NCBI GenBank assembly: GCA_019689585.1
Contig: JADGHG010000004.1
Coordinates: forward strand, 1 to 48,491
Origin: Clostridia bacterium
GTDB taxonomy: Bacteria > Bacillota > Sulfobacillia > RBS10-35 > JADGHG01
Direction: 5' to 3'
DNA: 48,491 nucleotides
This document shows positions 37,076-46,707 of the stretch, piece by piece. Every line of letters begins with the position of its first letter. Within the stretch, counting starts at the first letter, position 1. The position numbers and the translations under genes are program-made. The notes below the pieces were generated by a model, which was not told where the DNA came from, did no database searches, and saw only the letters and a program-made list of their open reading frames with translations.

Positions 37076-38049
37076 CAGACCGGTTCGGTCGGCACGGGCA
37101 CGCGGGCGAGCGCCGAGCGCACGGCGTCGGCGCCCGTGAGTCCGCCGAGCTCCGCCTCGGGCGAAAGGAGCAGCCGGTGGCCGAGGACGGGCACGGCCAG
37201 CGCCACCACGTCCTCGGGCACGGCGTAGTCCCGCCCTGAGAGGGCGGCCCGCGCCTGGACGGCGCGCTGCAGGGCGAGCGCGGCGCGCGGGCTGGCGCCG
37301 AGGCGCACGTCGGCCATGCTCCGCGTCGCGCGCACGAGGCCGAGGACGAAGGCGCGCACGTCCGGGTGCACCTCGACCCGGCGGACGGCCTCGACGAGCG
37401 CCGGGAGCTCCTCGAGCGCGACGACGGGGCCGAGCGCCGGCACGACGTCGTCGGCCGCCTCCGCCCGGGCCGCGCGCGCCAGGATCTCGAGCTCGTCCGC
37501 CTCGTCCGGGTACCCGGGCGCGATGCGGAGGAGGAAGCGGTCGAGCTGGGCTTCGGGCAAGGGGAAGGTGCCCTCGAGCTCGACCGGGTTCTGCGTGGCG
37601 AGGACGAGGAAGGGGCGCGGCAGGGGATAGGCCGTGCCGTCGACCGTCACCTGGCGCTCGGCCATCGCCTCGAGGAGCGCCGACTGCGTGCGCGGCGCGG
37701 CCCGGTTCACCTCGTCGGCGAGGAGCACGTGCGCGAAGACGGGCCCTGGGCGGAAGCGGAACTCGCCCGCCTCGGGCCGCCAGACGTTCGTGCCGGTGAG
37801 GTCGCTGGGCAGGAGGTCGGGGGTGAACTGGACCCGCTTGAACACGGCGCCCCCGAGCGAGCGGGCGACGGCCTGGGCGAGCCTCGTCTTCCCGACGCCG
37901 GGGACGTCCTCGAACAGCACGTGACCCTCGGCGAGGACGGCGACGGCGACGAGCTCGACCGCCTCGTCGAGGCCGACGAGCGCGCGGGCGACGTTCGCCC
38001 GCAGGTCCTGGAAGAAGCGCGCCACGTCCTCGACCGACGCGCGGGCCAC
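37075..38049 (-). CDS. MoxR-family AAA ATPase
   Basis: GHVLFEDVPGVGKTRLAQAVARSL, LLADEVNRAAPRTQSALLEAMAERQVTVDG, LATQNPVELEGTFPLPEAQLDRF. Confidence 0.97.
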   Translation of the reverse strand: MARASVEDVARFFQDLRANVARALVGLDEAVELVAVAVLAEGHVLFEDVPGVGKTRLAQAVARSLGGAVFKRVQFTPDLLPSDLTGTNVWRPEAGEFRFRPGPVFAHVLLADEVNRAAPRTQSALLEAMAERQVTVDGTAYPLPRPFLVLATQNPVELEGTFPLPEAQLDRFLLRIAPGYPDEADELEILARAARAEAADDVVPALGPVVALEELPALVEAVRRVEVHPDVRAFVLGLVRATRSMADVRLGASPRAALALQRAVQARAALSGRDYAVPEDVVALAVPVLGHRLLLSPEAELGGLTGADAVRSALARVPVPTEPV

Positions 38050-38135
38050 GCGATCGCCTCCGCCCGGCCCAGGGGGCCCGGGGCTTCACGCGGTCGATTC
38101 CCGTCGCGAGGCGGGAAACCCTGCGTCGGACGCCG

Positions 38136-38564
38136 TCAGGACTCGAGGCGCAGCTCGCCTTCGGCGTCCGCCGTGAGGAGCGCGTCCCAGTCGTCGGGCA
38201 GCTGCGCCAGGACGTCCTCGAACGCGCCCGGCGTGACAGCCCGGCGCAGGACGGAGAGGACGGCCCGGGCGTGGAAGGCGGCGCGCGGCGCGTCGGCGTC
38301 CTCGCGCACGGCCACGCGGTCGAAGAACTCCGGCAGCGAGAAGCGCTCGCCCTCTTCGTCGCCCTTGGCCTCGATCGCGTCCTCGACGTAGCGCTGGAGC
38401 TCGCGCGGGAGCTGCGCCGCGAGCTCGCGCGCCTCGGCCGCGCTGAGCCGTTCGGCGAGCGTCGTGAGCGTGGCGCGGGTGGCCGCGATCGCCTCGCCCG
38501 CCGAGGCGAGCCGGGCCGCGTGCTGCACCTCGCCGATGAAGCGGTCGAAGTTCACGGTCGCCAC
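38136..38564 (-). CDS. DUF2267 family protein
   Basis: ATRATLTTLAERLSAAEARELAAQLPRELQRYV ... AVLSVLRRAVTPGAFEDVLAQLPDDWDALL. Confidence 0.9.
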   Translation of the reverse strand: MATVNFDRFIGEVQHAARLASAGEAIAATRATLTTLAERLSAAEARELAAQLPRELQRYVEDAIEAKGDEEGERFSLPEFFDRVAVREDADAPRAAFHARAVLSVLRRAVTPGAFEDVLAQLPDDWDALLTADAEGELRLES

Positions 38565-38686
38565 CGCCTCCGAGGCTAGCCTGCCCGCCCGGCGCGCGCG
38601 GGATGCGAGCGAGGTCGCGAAGGGCGCCGGCGCGGCGAGGAAGGGCGGGGGCCGAACGAGAATGGCCCGAAGGAAGGTGATGACGC

Positions 38687-39892
38687 GTGCAGGCGATCGA
38701 GGCGGACAGGGTGCGGGCGGCGCTCGCCGCCTTCTGCGGCGAGCCCGTCTACGTGCACGTCGAGACGACGAACGGCGCCTACGCGAAGCACCCCTTCGGC
38801 ATGTTCGGCCGCAACCTGGTGCTCCGGGCGGAGGAGGCGGCCCTCGCGGGCCAGGGGCCCTACCGGGCTGCGCTGGCGCTCGCGGGCGAGCCGGGGCTCG
38901 GGCCCTCGGGCTGGCTCTACGTGGAGGGGCTCACGCACTGGGAGGAGGGAGAGGGGCGCCTCTTCCTCGCCGGCTACGACGACCGGAACCGGCTGACCGT
39001 CTCGCTCGAGCTCGGGCGCGCCCCCTTCCCGCTCGGGACGGGCGACGCGCCCGACGCGAAGGGCGCCCGGCCGAGGATCGAGCGGATCGCCGTCCCGCTC
39101 GACCCGGCTCTCGTGCCGGAGGAAGGGCGAAGCGGCGCGCCGCGCGCGGTCGGCCCCGCCGACCCGCGGGGCCGGGCGGCGCGGAGGGCGGACCGGCGGC
39201 CCGATCCGGCCCGGGAGCGCGCGCTCCTCGTCGTCCTGCCGCACCCCGACGACGAATGCTTCGGGGTCGGCGGCACGATCGCCCTCCACGCCGCGAACGG
39301 CGTGCCCGTGACCTACCTCTGCCTCACCTCGGGCCAGATGGGCCGCCAGATGGGGGATCCGCCCGTCGCGAACCGCGAGACCCTCGGCGCCGTGCGGGAG
39401 GAGGAGCTCGTCCGCTCCTGCCGCGCCCTCGGCATCCGCGACCTCAGGCTCCTCCGCGTCTGGGACAAGACGGTCGAATTCCGCGACCCCGAGTGGCTCG
39501 TGCAGGCCGTCCTCTCCGTCATGCGCGACGTGCGCCCCTCGCTCGTCCTGACCTTCCACCCCGTCGAGGGCGGCCACCCCGACCATTGCGCGGCCGGGGC
39601 CGCGACGCGGGAGGCGGCTTTGCGGTTCGCCGCCGAGCTGCGCCGGTCGGGGGACGCCGACCTCGTGCCCCGCCTCGTCTATCCGGTCGGCTTCCGCGCG
39701 CGGGCCCAGGTCGGTCTCTCCCGCATCACGTATCCGATCGCCGAGTACGCCGACCGCAAGCGCGCCTCGCGCGAGGCCCACCATTCGCAGACGTCCGCCT
39801 GGGCGCGCCGGCCTTCTGCGCCCAGCCGGCGCCTGCGCGCGCGCTGGGAGCGGGCCCTGCGCGAAGAGTCGTTCTGGGTCGAGGCGGTCTAG
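38687..39892 (+). CDS. YojF (DUF1806)-BshB2-type PIG-L deacetylase fusion
   Basis: N-terminus VYVHVETTNGAYAKH...GWLYVEGLTHWEEGEGRLFLAGYDDRNRLTVSLEL (YojF-like); C-terminus VVLPHPDDECFGVGGTIALHAANGVPVTYLCLTSGQMGRQMGDPP (BshB2-like); GTG with GAAGGAAGG. Confidence 0.85.
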   Translation: MQAIEADRVRAALAAFCGEPVYVHVETTNGAYAKHPFGMFGRNLVLRAEEAALAGQGPYRAALALAGEPGLGPSGWLYVEGLTHWEEGEGRLFLAGYDDRNRLTVSLELGRAPFPLGTGDAPDAKGARPRIERIAVPLDPALVPEEGRSGAPRAVGPADPRGRAARRADRRPDPARERALLVVLPHPDDECFGVGGTIALHAANGVPVTYLCLTSGQMGRQMGDPPVANRETLGAVREEELVRSCRALGIRDLRLLRVWDKTVEFRDPEWLVQAVLSVMRDVRPSLVLTFHPVEGGHPDHCAAGAATREAALRFAAELRRSGDADLVPRLVYPVGFRARAQVGLSRITYPIAEYADRKRASREAHHSQTSAWARRPSAPSRRLRARWERALREESFWVEAV

Positions 39893-39919
39893 GCGGGCGT
39901 CGCCCGGAGGGGAAGGGGC

Positions 39920-41215
39920 TCAGTCCGTCCGGCGGGCGAGGTCGGCGACCGGCCGCAGCACCTCGCGGCCGCCCATGTACGGCTGGAGCGCCTTCGGGAT
40001 GCGCACGCTCCCGTCCCGCATCTGGTGCACCTCGAGGAGCGCGATGAGGATCCGCGGCGAGGCGACGGCCGTGTTGTTCAGCGTGTGGCAGAAGCGGGCC
40101 CGGCCGTCCTCGTCCGTGTAGCGGATGCCGGCCCGCCGAGCCTGGAAGTCGTGGAACGACGAGCAGGAGTGCGTCTCGCCGTAGCCGCCCCGGCTCGGCA
40201 TCCAGGTCTCGATGTCGTGCTTGCGCACCTGGCCCTGCCCCATGTCGCCCGTGCAGACGCGGACGACGCGGTAGGGGAGCTCGAGCCGCTGGAGGACGTC
40301 CTCGGCGTTCCGGAGGAGCTCGGCGTGCAGCCGCCTGGACTCCTCTTCGTCCGCCCGGCAGATGACGACCTGCTCGACCTTCGTGAACTGGTGCACGCGG
40401 TAGAGGCCGCGCGTGTCCTTGCCGGCGCTGCCGACCTCGCGCCGGAAGCAGGTCGAGAGGGCGCAGTAGCGGAGCGGCAGCTCCGAGAGCGGGATCGTCT
40501 CGCCCATGCGCGAGGCGACGAGCGAGACCTCCGACGTGCCGACGAGGTTCAGCTCGTCCCGCTCGAGCCGGTACACCTCCTCGCGGCCGAGGGGGAAGTA
40601 CCCGGTCGCGACCATCGCCTCGTCCCGGACCATGACGGGCACGCCGAAGGGCGTGTAGCCCCGCTCGACGAGGAGGTCGAGGGCGAGGCGCACGACGGCC
40701 AGCTCGAGGAGCAGCCCCTCGTTCTTGAGGAGGTAGGTGCGGGAGCCGGCGAACTTGACGGCCCGCTCCACGTCGAGGATGTCGAGGATGCGGCCGAGCT
40801 CCACGTGGTCGCGGGGCGGGAAGTCGAAGGCGGGCGGCTCCCCCCAGGCGTGGTCGAGCACGTTGTCCTCGGACGAGGCGCCGACCGGCGTGTCGGCGCT
40901 CGGGGGGCTCGGCAGCCGCAGCATGAGGTCCTCGAATTCGCGCTCGAGCGACGCGAGCTCGGGCTCGAGCCGGGCGAGCTCGTCCTTCAGCTGGGCGGCG
41001 CGCGCAAGCGCCGCCTCGCGTTCGGTCCCGGAGAGGCGCCCGATCTCGCGGCTCACCCGGTTGCGCTCGGCCCTGAGGGCCTCGACCCGGCCGATCGCCT
41101 CGCGCCGCCTGCGATCGAGCGCGAGGACGGCCTCGACGTCGAGCTCGAGGCCTTTCAGCCGGGCCGCCTCCGCCACCTTCTCCGGATGGCGGCGGACGAA
41201 CTCGATGTCGAGCAC
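39920..41215 (-). CDS. serS: seryl-tRNA synthetase
   Basis: GTG start MLDIEFVRRHPEKV; TSEVSL, FRREVGSAGKDTRGLYRVHQF, QARRAGIRY motifs. Confidence 0.98.
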   Translation of the reverse strand: MLDIEFVRRHPEKVAEAARLKGLELDVEAVLALDRRRREAIGRVEALRAERNRVSREIGRLSGTEREAALARAAQLKDELARLEPELASLEREFEDLMLRLPSPPSADTPVGASSEDNVLDHAWGEPPAFDFPPRDHVELGRILDILDVERAVKFAGSRTYLLKNEGLLLELAVVRLALDLLVERGYTPFGVPVMVRDEAMVATGYFPLGREEVYRLERDELNLVGTSEVSLVASRMGETIPLSELPLRYCALSTCFRREVGSAGKDTRGLYRVHQFTKVEQVVICRADEEESRRLHAELLRNAEDVLQRLELPYRVVRVCTGDMGQGQVRKHDIETWMPSRGGYGETHSCSSFHDFQARRAGIRYTDEDGRARFCHTLNNTAVASPRILIALLEVHQMRDGSVRIPKALQPYMGGREVLRPVADLARRTD

Positions 41216-41288
41216 TGGGGGACCCCCTCCCCGTCAATCTGCCACAAGTGCCGACCCGGCGGCCGCCGCGGGCGTCGTCCGCGGGGCG

Positions 41289-43310
41289 CTAGCCGCCCTG
41301 TCCGAGCGGGTAGAGGACGCGCGAGGGGTCGTCCGCGCGGGGGATCGACACCGGCAGCCGGCCGCGCGCCTTCGCCGCGCCCGTCAGCACGTCGGCGAGC
41401 GCGCGCAGGAGGGTCGGGTCCGTGCCGTAGGTCGCGAGGTAGGCGTCGACGTCCGGGTAGGCGCGCACGTCGTAGGGGGTGCCGACGGCGACGGCGACCG
41501 TCGGGAGGCTGGCGACGAGGGCCTCGACGAGCGCCGCCTGGCGGCCCCCGGGCGCGGCGTCCCGCGTGAGCACGACGGCCACCCGGGCGCCTCCCTCGCG
41601 GGCCTTTGCCACGACGGCCCGGACCAGGTCGCCCGTGGGCGCGGCCCCGGTCTTCGCCACAAGCGGCTTCACGCCCCGTTCGGCCATCGCCCCGGCGAGC
41701 GCGTCGACGGCCGAGCCCGGGTATCCCGCGACGAGCACCTCGTCCCCCCGCCCGAGCGGGAGGGCTGGGCGGGTGTCTGCGCCGCCGGGGAGGAGCGTGA
41801 CGCCGTGAGCCGCGATCTCGGCCGCGAGGCGGCTGTCGGCCTCCGTGCCCACGGAGCGGTCGACGGCGCCCGGGTCGACGTACGGGTCCGCGAAGAGGCC
41901 GAGTTCCGCCTTGAGGGTGAGGATCCGCCGCACCGACGCGTCGAGGCGGGCCTCGCCGATGCGGCCCGAGCGCACGGCCGCGAGGACGGCGCTCCAGGCC
42001 CCCGGCAGGTCGGGCGGCATGAGGAGCACGTCGGCGCCGGCGAGGAAGGCCTCGACGGCCACCTCCGCGTCGGGCGACGTCCCGCGGACGCCGGCCATGG
42101 CGAGCGAGTCCGTCATGACGACGCCCGAGAACCCCAGTCGGCCGCGGAGGATGTCGGTGAGGAGGACGGGTGAGAGGGTCGCGGGGCGGCCCGAGGGGTC
42201 GAGCGCGGGGAAGGCCAGGTGGCCCGCCATGACGACGTCCACACCCGCGTCGATCGCCGCCAGGAAGGGCGGCAGGTCGACCGCGCGCCACTCCTCAAGG
42301 CTGTGACGGACGACGGGGAGGGCCGCGTGGCTGTCGACGTCCGTGTCCCCATGTCCCGGGAAATGCTTCGCCGCCGCCGCCACGCCGGACTGCCGATAGC
42401 CGCGCACGGCCTGGGCGGTGAAGCGGGCGACGGACGCAGGGTCGGCGCCGAACGAGCGGAGGCCGATGACCGGGTTGGCCGGGTTCACCGCCACGTCCGC
42501 CACGGGCGCCAGGTCGAGGTCGACCCCGAGCGCGCGCAGCTGCCGGCCGGTCACGCGCGCGGCCGCCTCGGCCAGCGCCGGGTCGCCCGTCGCGCCGAGC
42601 GCCATGTTGCCCGGCATGTGGACGAACGGGGCCGGCATGCGCGTGACGATCCCGCCCTCCTCGTCGGTGGCGAGGAGGAGCGGGACGGCCGGATCCTCGC
42701 GCGCCGCCGCGCGCTGGATGCCGTTCGAGAGGGCGGCGACCTGGCGCGGGTCGACGAGATTCCCGTACTGGGGGAAGTAGATCGCGCCGCCGACATGGTA
42801 GCGGGCGATGAGGCCGGCGAAGTCGTCGACCCCGTAGAGCTCGCGGTTCGCGGCCCGGGCGTCGGCGTCGGGGCTCGTGGCCGTCGCTCCCCAGGCGGCG
42901 ACCATGAAGAGCTGGCCGACCTTCTCCTCGAGCGTCATGCGGGAGAGGACCGAGTCGGCGCGGCGCGCCGCCTCGTCCTCGGACCGCGTCCCGCCCGGCT
43001 CGCTCCCAGGACGCGGCCCGCCCGGGGCACCTTCCGACGCGCCGGACGGCGGACCGCCCGACGCAGCGCCCGAGGGCGGGGAGCCGGATGGCAGAGCGCC
43101 GGTCGGGCCGACGGCCCTAGGCACGCGGCACCCGCCCGCGACGACGAGCGCCAGGACGGCCGCACAGACCAGCGCCCTGAGGGCGGCCGCCGGCACCCGT
43201 CCGCTCGCCGCGCCGGGCGCGGTTCGGGCCGGGCCGAAGCGGCCTCGCGCGCTCCGGCCGCCTCCGCCCGCCCGGCCGCCCCGCGGCGCCGCGTCGGCCT
43301 TGGAATCCAC
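41289..43310 (-). CDS. nagZ: GH3 beta-N-acetylhexosaminidase, secreted lipoprotein-like
   Basis: KHFPGHGDTDVDSHAALP motif, MTDSLAMAGV, lipobox LVVAGGC. Confidence 0.9.
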   Translation of the reverse strand: MDSKADAAPRGGRAGGGGRSARGRFGPARTAPGAASGRVPAAALRALVCAAVLALVVAGGCRVPRAVGPTGALPSGSPPSGAASGGPPSGASEGAPGGPRPGSEPGGTRSEDEAARRADSVLSRMTLEEKVGQLFMVAAWGATATSPDADARAANRELYGVDDFAGLIARYHVGGAIYFPQYGNLVDPRQVAALSNGIQRAAAREDPAVPLLLATDEEGGIVTRMPAPFVHMPGNMALGATGDPALAEAAARVTGRQLRALGVDLDLAPVADVAVNPANPVIGLRSFGADPASVARFTAQAVRGYRQSGVAAAAKHFPGHGDTDVDSHAALPVVRHSLEEWRAVDLPPFLAAIDAGVDVVMAGHLAFPALDPSGRPATLSPVLLTDILRGRLGFSGVVMTDSLAMAGVRGTSPDAEVAVEAFLAGADVLLMPPDLPGAWSAVLAAVRSGRIGEARLDASVRRILTLKAELGLFADPYVDPGAVDRSVGTEADSRLAAEIAAHGVTLLPGGADTRPALPLGRGDEVLVAGYPGSAVDALAGAMAERGVKPLVAKTGAAPTGDLVRAVVAKAREGGARVAVVLTRDAAPGGRQAALVEALVASLPTVAVAVGTPYDVRAYPDVDAYLATYGTDPTLLRALADVLTGAAKARGRLPVSIPRADDPSRVLYPLGQGG

Positions 43311-43384
43311 GTAGCTTCGACGCGCGCCTTCGGGGCCGGTTCCCGCAGCGGATCGGGTGGCGGGAGGCTCACCGCGCCGGCAGA

Positions 43385-44656
43385 ATGGAAGCGAAGGGAG
43401 GCGCGCGCTTGAGGGACACGTCCACCGGTCCCGCGCTGCCCTTCGTCCGGCGCATCCGTGTCCGGAATTACAAGAGTCTGGGAGACTGCGACCTCTCCCT
43501 TAGACCCGTCACCCTGGTCGTCGGGCGCAACGGTGCTGGCAAGAGCAACTTGATCGACGCCCTTCGCTTCGTGGCGGACGCCTTGAGCACGACCTTGGAA
43601 CACTCCATTCGGACCCGCGGCGGCATCGACAACGTCCGGCGTCGCTCGCGCGGCCATCCGCGCCACTTTCAAATCTTCGTGGACATGGCCTTGGACGACG
43701 GTGGGGAGGGTTCCTACAGTTTCGTCGTCGGATCCCGGAAGAACGGCGGGTTCGAGGTGACCGCCGAGGAGTGCCGCGTGTACCAGCCGCGGCTCGGGCG
43801 GGTCGTCTCGTTCAAAGCGTCGTGCGGCTCGCTCGATCCGCCCGTCGCGAACCTCCCGGCGCGGATCGAGCCGGATCGGCTGATGCTGCCTGTCGCATCC
43901 GCACTGCCCGAGTTCCGGGAGGTCTACGAGGGGCTGTCCCGCATGGGATTCTACAACCTGAACCCGGAGGCCATCCGCGCGCTTCAGGATCCCGATCCTG
44001 GAGAGCTTCTCGCCGGCGACGGGCGCAACCTGGCGGCCGTCGTCCGGCGCATGCGGGACGAGGACCCGGACGCCCTGGACCGGGTCCAGGAGTACCTTCG
44101 CGCGATCGTACCGGGCGTGACCGCCGTCGGGCCTCGCTCACTGGGACCCAAGGAGACGATCGAGTTCCGACAGCTGGTGCCGGGCGACGGGCAGACGTGG
44201 CGGTTCCTGGCGCCCAGCATGTCGGATGGGACCTTGCGCGTGCTCGGCATCCTGGTTGCCGTCATGCAGCCCGAGTCGAAGACGGCGCGCGGCCGCACGC
44301 GCCTCGTGGGGGTCGAGGAACCCGAGGTCGCCGTCCATCCGGGGGCGGCCGCGAAGCTCATGGACGCCTTGCTCGAGGCGCGGGCGCGCCGCCAGATCGT
44401 GATCACCACCCACAGCCCGGATCTGCTCGAGCACCCGTCGTTGGATCCGGACTGGGTGTTGGTGGCAGAGATGAAGGGCGGCGAGACCCGCGTCGCCCCG
44501 ATGTCGGATCGCCTCAAGGACCTGGTCCGCCGGCACCTCTACTCGATCGGGGAGTTGCTGCGCCTCGACCAGCTGCCGCCGGGTCCGGTACAGTCGGAGC
44601 TTCTGTCGCTCGCCGGCCCAGCCTCCGCGTCGGACGACACCGGGCCCCTGCCGTGA
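43385..44656 (+). CDS. AAA family ATPase (AAA_21/OLD-like) of a putative two-gene defence module
   Basis: Walker A GRNGAGKSNLIDAL; VGVEEPEVAVHPGAAAKLMDAL; IVITTHSPDLL. TTG 43409 with AAGGGAGG 7 nt upstream is a likely alternative start. Confidence 0.88.
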   Translation: MEAKGGARLRDTSTGPALPFVRRIRVRNYKSLGDCDLSLRPVTLVVGRNGAGKSNLIDALRFVADALSTTLEHSIRTRGGIDNVRRRSRGHPRHFQIFVDMALDDGGEGSYSFVVGSRKNGGFEVTAEECRVYQPRLGRVVSFKASCGSLDPPVANLPARIEPDRLMLPVASALPEFREVYEGLSRMGFYNLNPEAIRALQDPDPGELLAGDGRNLAAVVRRMRDEDPDALDRVQEYLRAIVPGVTAVGPRSLGPKETIEFRQLVPGDGQTWRFLAPSMSDGTLRVLGILVAVMQPESKTARGRTRLVGVEEPEVAVHPGAAAKLMDALLEARARRQIVITTHSPDLLEHPSLDPDWVLVAEMKGGETRVAPMSDRLKDLVRRHLYSIGELLRLDQLPPGPVQSELLSLAGPASASDDTGPLP

Positions 44657-45252
44657 CGCCCCCGCAAGTGGTCGTGTGCATCGTCGAGGGCCACGGCGAC
44701 GAGCTGGCCGCGCCCATCCTCGTCCGCCGCCTCTTCGCCGAACTGGTGACCCGCGGCGACGCGCCGTTCCTCCCGGAGATCCGGTCGATACGCTGGCCGA
44801 AGAGCCGCCTCGTGCGCCCGGCCGGGCTCGAGGCGGTGCTCCCCCTCGCGGTGGCCCAGATGGAGGGACGCGCCGGCGCGATCCTCGTCGTCCTCGACGC
44901 GGACGACGACTGCCCGGCCCGACTGGGACCCAGATTGGCGGAGAGGGCGAGGGACGGTCTCCCCAACCACAGGGTCGAGGTGGTCCTGGCCAACCGCGAA
45001 TTCGAATCCTGGTTCCTGGCCGCTCTGCCGTCCTTGGCGGGCGTCGGCGGGTTGCCTCGGACGTCGACCGTTCCTAAGGATCCGGAGTCCGTCCGCGACG
45101 CGAAGGGATACCTGAGGAGGCTGGCCGGACGCTACTCGGAGACGGTCGATCAGCCCCGCCTCGCCGCCCGCATCGACCTCGCGATGGCGAGCGCGAACTC
45201 GCCGTCCTTCGCCAAGCTCTCCCGCGCCGCCCGCGCCCTCGTCCGGCCCTAG
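44653..45252 (+). CDS. DUF4276 family protein (TOPRIM-like)
   Basis: [72 protein letters not shown] overlaps ATPase stop. Confidence 0.85.
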   Translation: MTPPQVVVCIVEGHGDELAAPILVRRLFAELVTRGDAPFLPEIRSIRWPKSRLVRPAGLEAVLPLAVAQMEGRAGAILVVLDADDDCPARLGPRLAERARDGLPNHRVEVVLANREFESWFLAALPSLAGVGGLPRTSTVPKDPESVRDAKGYLRRLAGRYSETVDQPRLAARIDLAMASANSPSFAKLSRAARALVRP

Positions 45253-46646
45253 CCGACCGAGCCCTCCATCTCGAGCTCGATGAGGCGGTTGAGCTCGATC
45301 GCGTACTCCATCGGGAGCTCCTTGCGGAAGGGCTCGACGAAGCCCTGCACGATCATCTTCGCCGCCTGGTCCTCGGAGATGCCGCGGCTCATGAGGTAGA
45401 ACAGCTGCTCCTCGCTGATCCGCGAGACGGTCGCCTCGTGCTCCATGGCGACGTCGTCCTCCTCGATCTCCATGTAGGGGATCGTGTCCGAGGCCGAGCG
45501 CTCGTCGAGGATGAGGGCGTCGCAGTTCACGCGCGACTTGCAGCCGGTCGAGCCCTTCGGCACCTTGACGAGCCCGCGGTAGGTCGTGCGTCCGCCGCGC
45601 AGGCTGATCGACTTCGAGGTGATCGTCGAGCTCGTCTCGGGCGCGGCGTGGATCATCTTCCCGCCCGCGTCCTGGTGCTGGTTCTCGCCCGCGAGCGCCA
45701 CGGAGATGACCTCGCCCTTCGCCTTGCGGCCGAGCAGGAAGACGCTCGGGTACTTCATCGTCAGGTGCGAGCCGAGGTTGCCGTCGACCCACTCCATCGT
45801 GGCCTCCTCGTAGGCGAAGGCGCGCTTCGTCACGAGGTTGTAGACGTTGTTCGACCAGTTCTGGATCGTCGTGTACCGGCAGCGCGCGCCCGGCTTCACG
45901 ATGATCTCGACGACGGCCGCGTGCAGCGAGGCCGAGGAGTACGTGGGCGCCGTGCAGCCCTCGACGTAGTGGACGAAGGCGCCCTCGTCGACGATGATGA
46001 GCGTCCGCTCGAACTGGCCCATGTTCTCCGTGTTGATGCGGAAGTAGGCCTGCAGCGGGATGTCGACCCGCACGCCCTTCGGCACGTAGATGAACGAGCC
46101 GCCCGACCAGACGGCCGAGTTGAGGGCGGCGAACTTGTTGTCGCCCGGCGGCACGACCGTGCCGAAGTACTCCTTGACGAGGTCCGGGTACTCGCGCAGG
46201 GCGGTGTCCGTGTCGACGAAGATGACGCCCTTCTTCGCGAGATCCTCGCGGATCTTGTGGTAGACGACCTCGGACTCGTACTGCGCCGACACGCCCGCGA
46301 GGAACTTGCGCTCGGCCTCGGGGATGCCGAGCCGGTCGAACGTCTTCTTGATCGTCTCCGGCACCTCGTCCCAGCTGCGGCCCTGCCGCTCGGTGGCGCG
46401 GACGTAGTAGTACATGTCGTCGAAGTCGAGGCCCGAGAGGTCGCCGCCCCAGCGAGGCAGGCGGCGGCGCTGGAAGATCTCGAGCGCCTTGAGGCGGAAG
46501 TCGCGCATCCACTGGGGCTCGCCCTTCATGTACGAGATCTCCTCGACCACGCTGCGGTCGAGCCCCTTGCGGCTCTTGAAGACGTAGTTCTCCGGGTCGC
46601 GGAACCCGTACTTGTACTCGAGGTCGATGTCCAGCTTGCGCGCCAC
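45249..46646 (-). CDS. sufB: Fe-S cluster assembly protein SufB
   Basis: GTG start 46646 with GAGGAG 8 nt upstream; [75 protein letters not shown]. Confidence 0.98.
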   Translation of the reverse strand: MARKLDIDLEYKYGFRDPENYVFKSRKGLDRSVVEEISYMKGEPQWMRDFRLKALEIFQRRRLPRWGGDLSGLDFDDMYYYVRATERQGRSWDEVPETIKKTFDRLGIPEAERKFLAGVSAQYESEVVYHKIREDLAKKGVIFVDTDTALREYPDLVKEYFGTVVPPGDNKFAALNSAVWSGGSFIYVPKGVRVDIPLQAYFRINTENMGQFERTLIIVDEGAFVHYVEGCTAPTYSSASLHAAVVEIIVKPGARCRYTTIQNWSNNVYNLVTKRAFAYEEATMEWVDGNLGSHLTMKYPSVFLLGRKAKGEVISVALAGENQHQDAGGKMIHAAPETSSTITSKSISLRGGRTTYRGLVKVPKGSTGCKSRVNCDALILDERSASDTIPYMEIEEDDVAMEHEATVSRISEEQLFYLMSRGISEDQAAKMIVQGFVEPFRKELPMEYAIELNRLIELEMEGSVG

Positions 46647-46700
46647 GCGGCTCACTCCTCGCCGAATCCAAAGTCGTGCGGTCGGATTTGAACCCGCGCC

Positions 46701-46707
46701 TAGCATA
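46701..46707. promoter_or_regulatory. candidate symmetric -10 element TAGCATA between divergent sufB and acpS
   Basis: TAGCAT on + and TATGCT on -, overlapping, in a divergent gap; no clear -35 hexamers. Confidence 0.35.

Noticed and set aside
38098-38117. Inverted repeat TTCCCG-8 nt-CGGGAA upstream of the MoxR gene
   Set aside because: Short arms in GC-rich DNA with no U-tract or clear promoter overlap; not distinguishable from chance
46660-46705. tRNA T-arm-like sequence GGGTTCAAATCC (minus strand) upstream of sufB
   Set aside because: T-stem has two mismatches and no D-arm, anticodon arm or acceptor could be assembled upstream; not a tRNA, and no integrase nearby to support an att remnant
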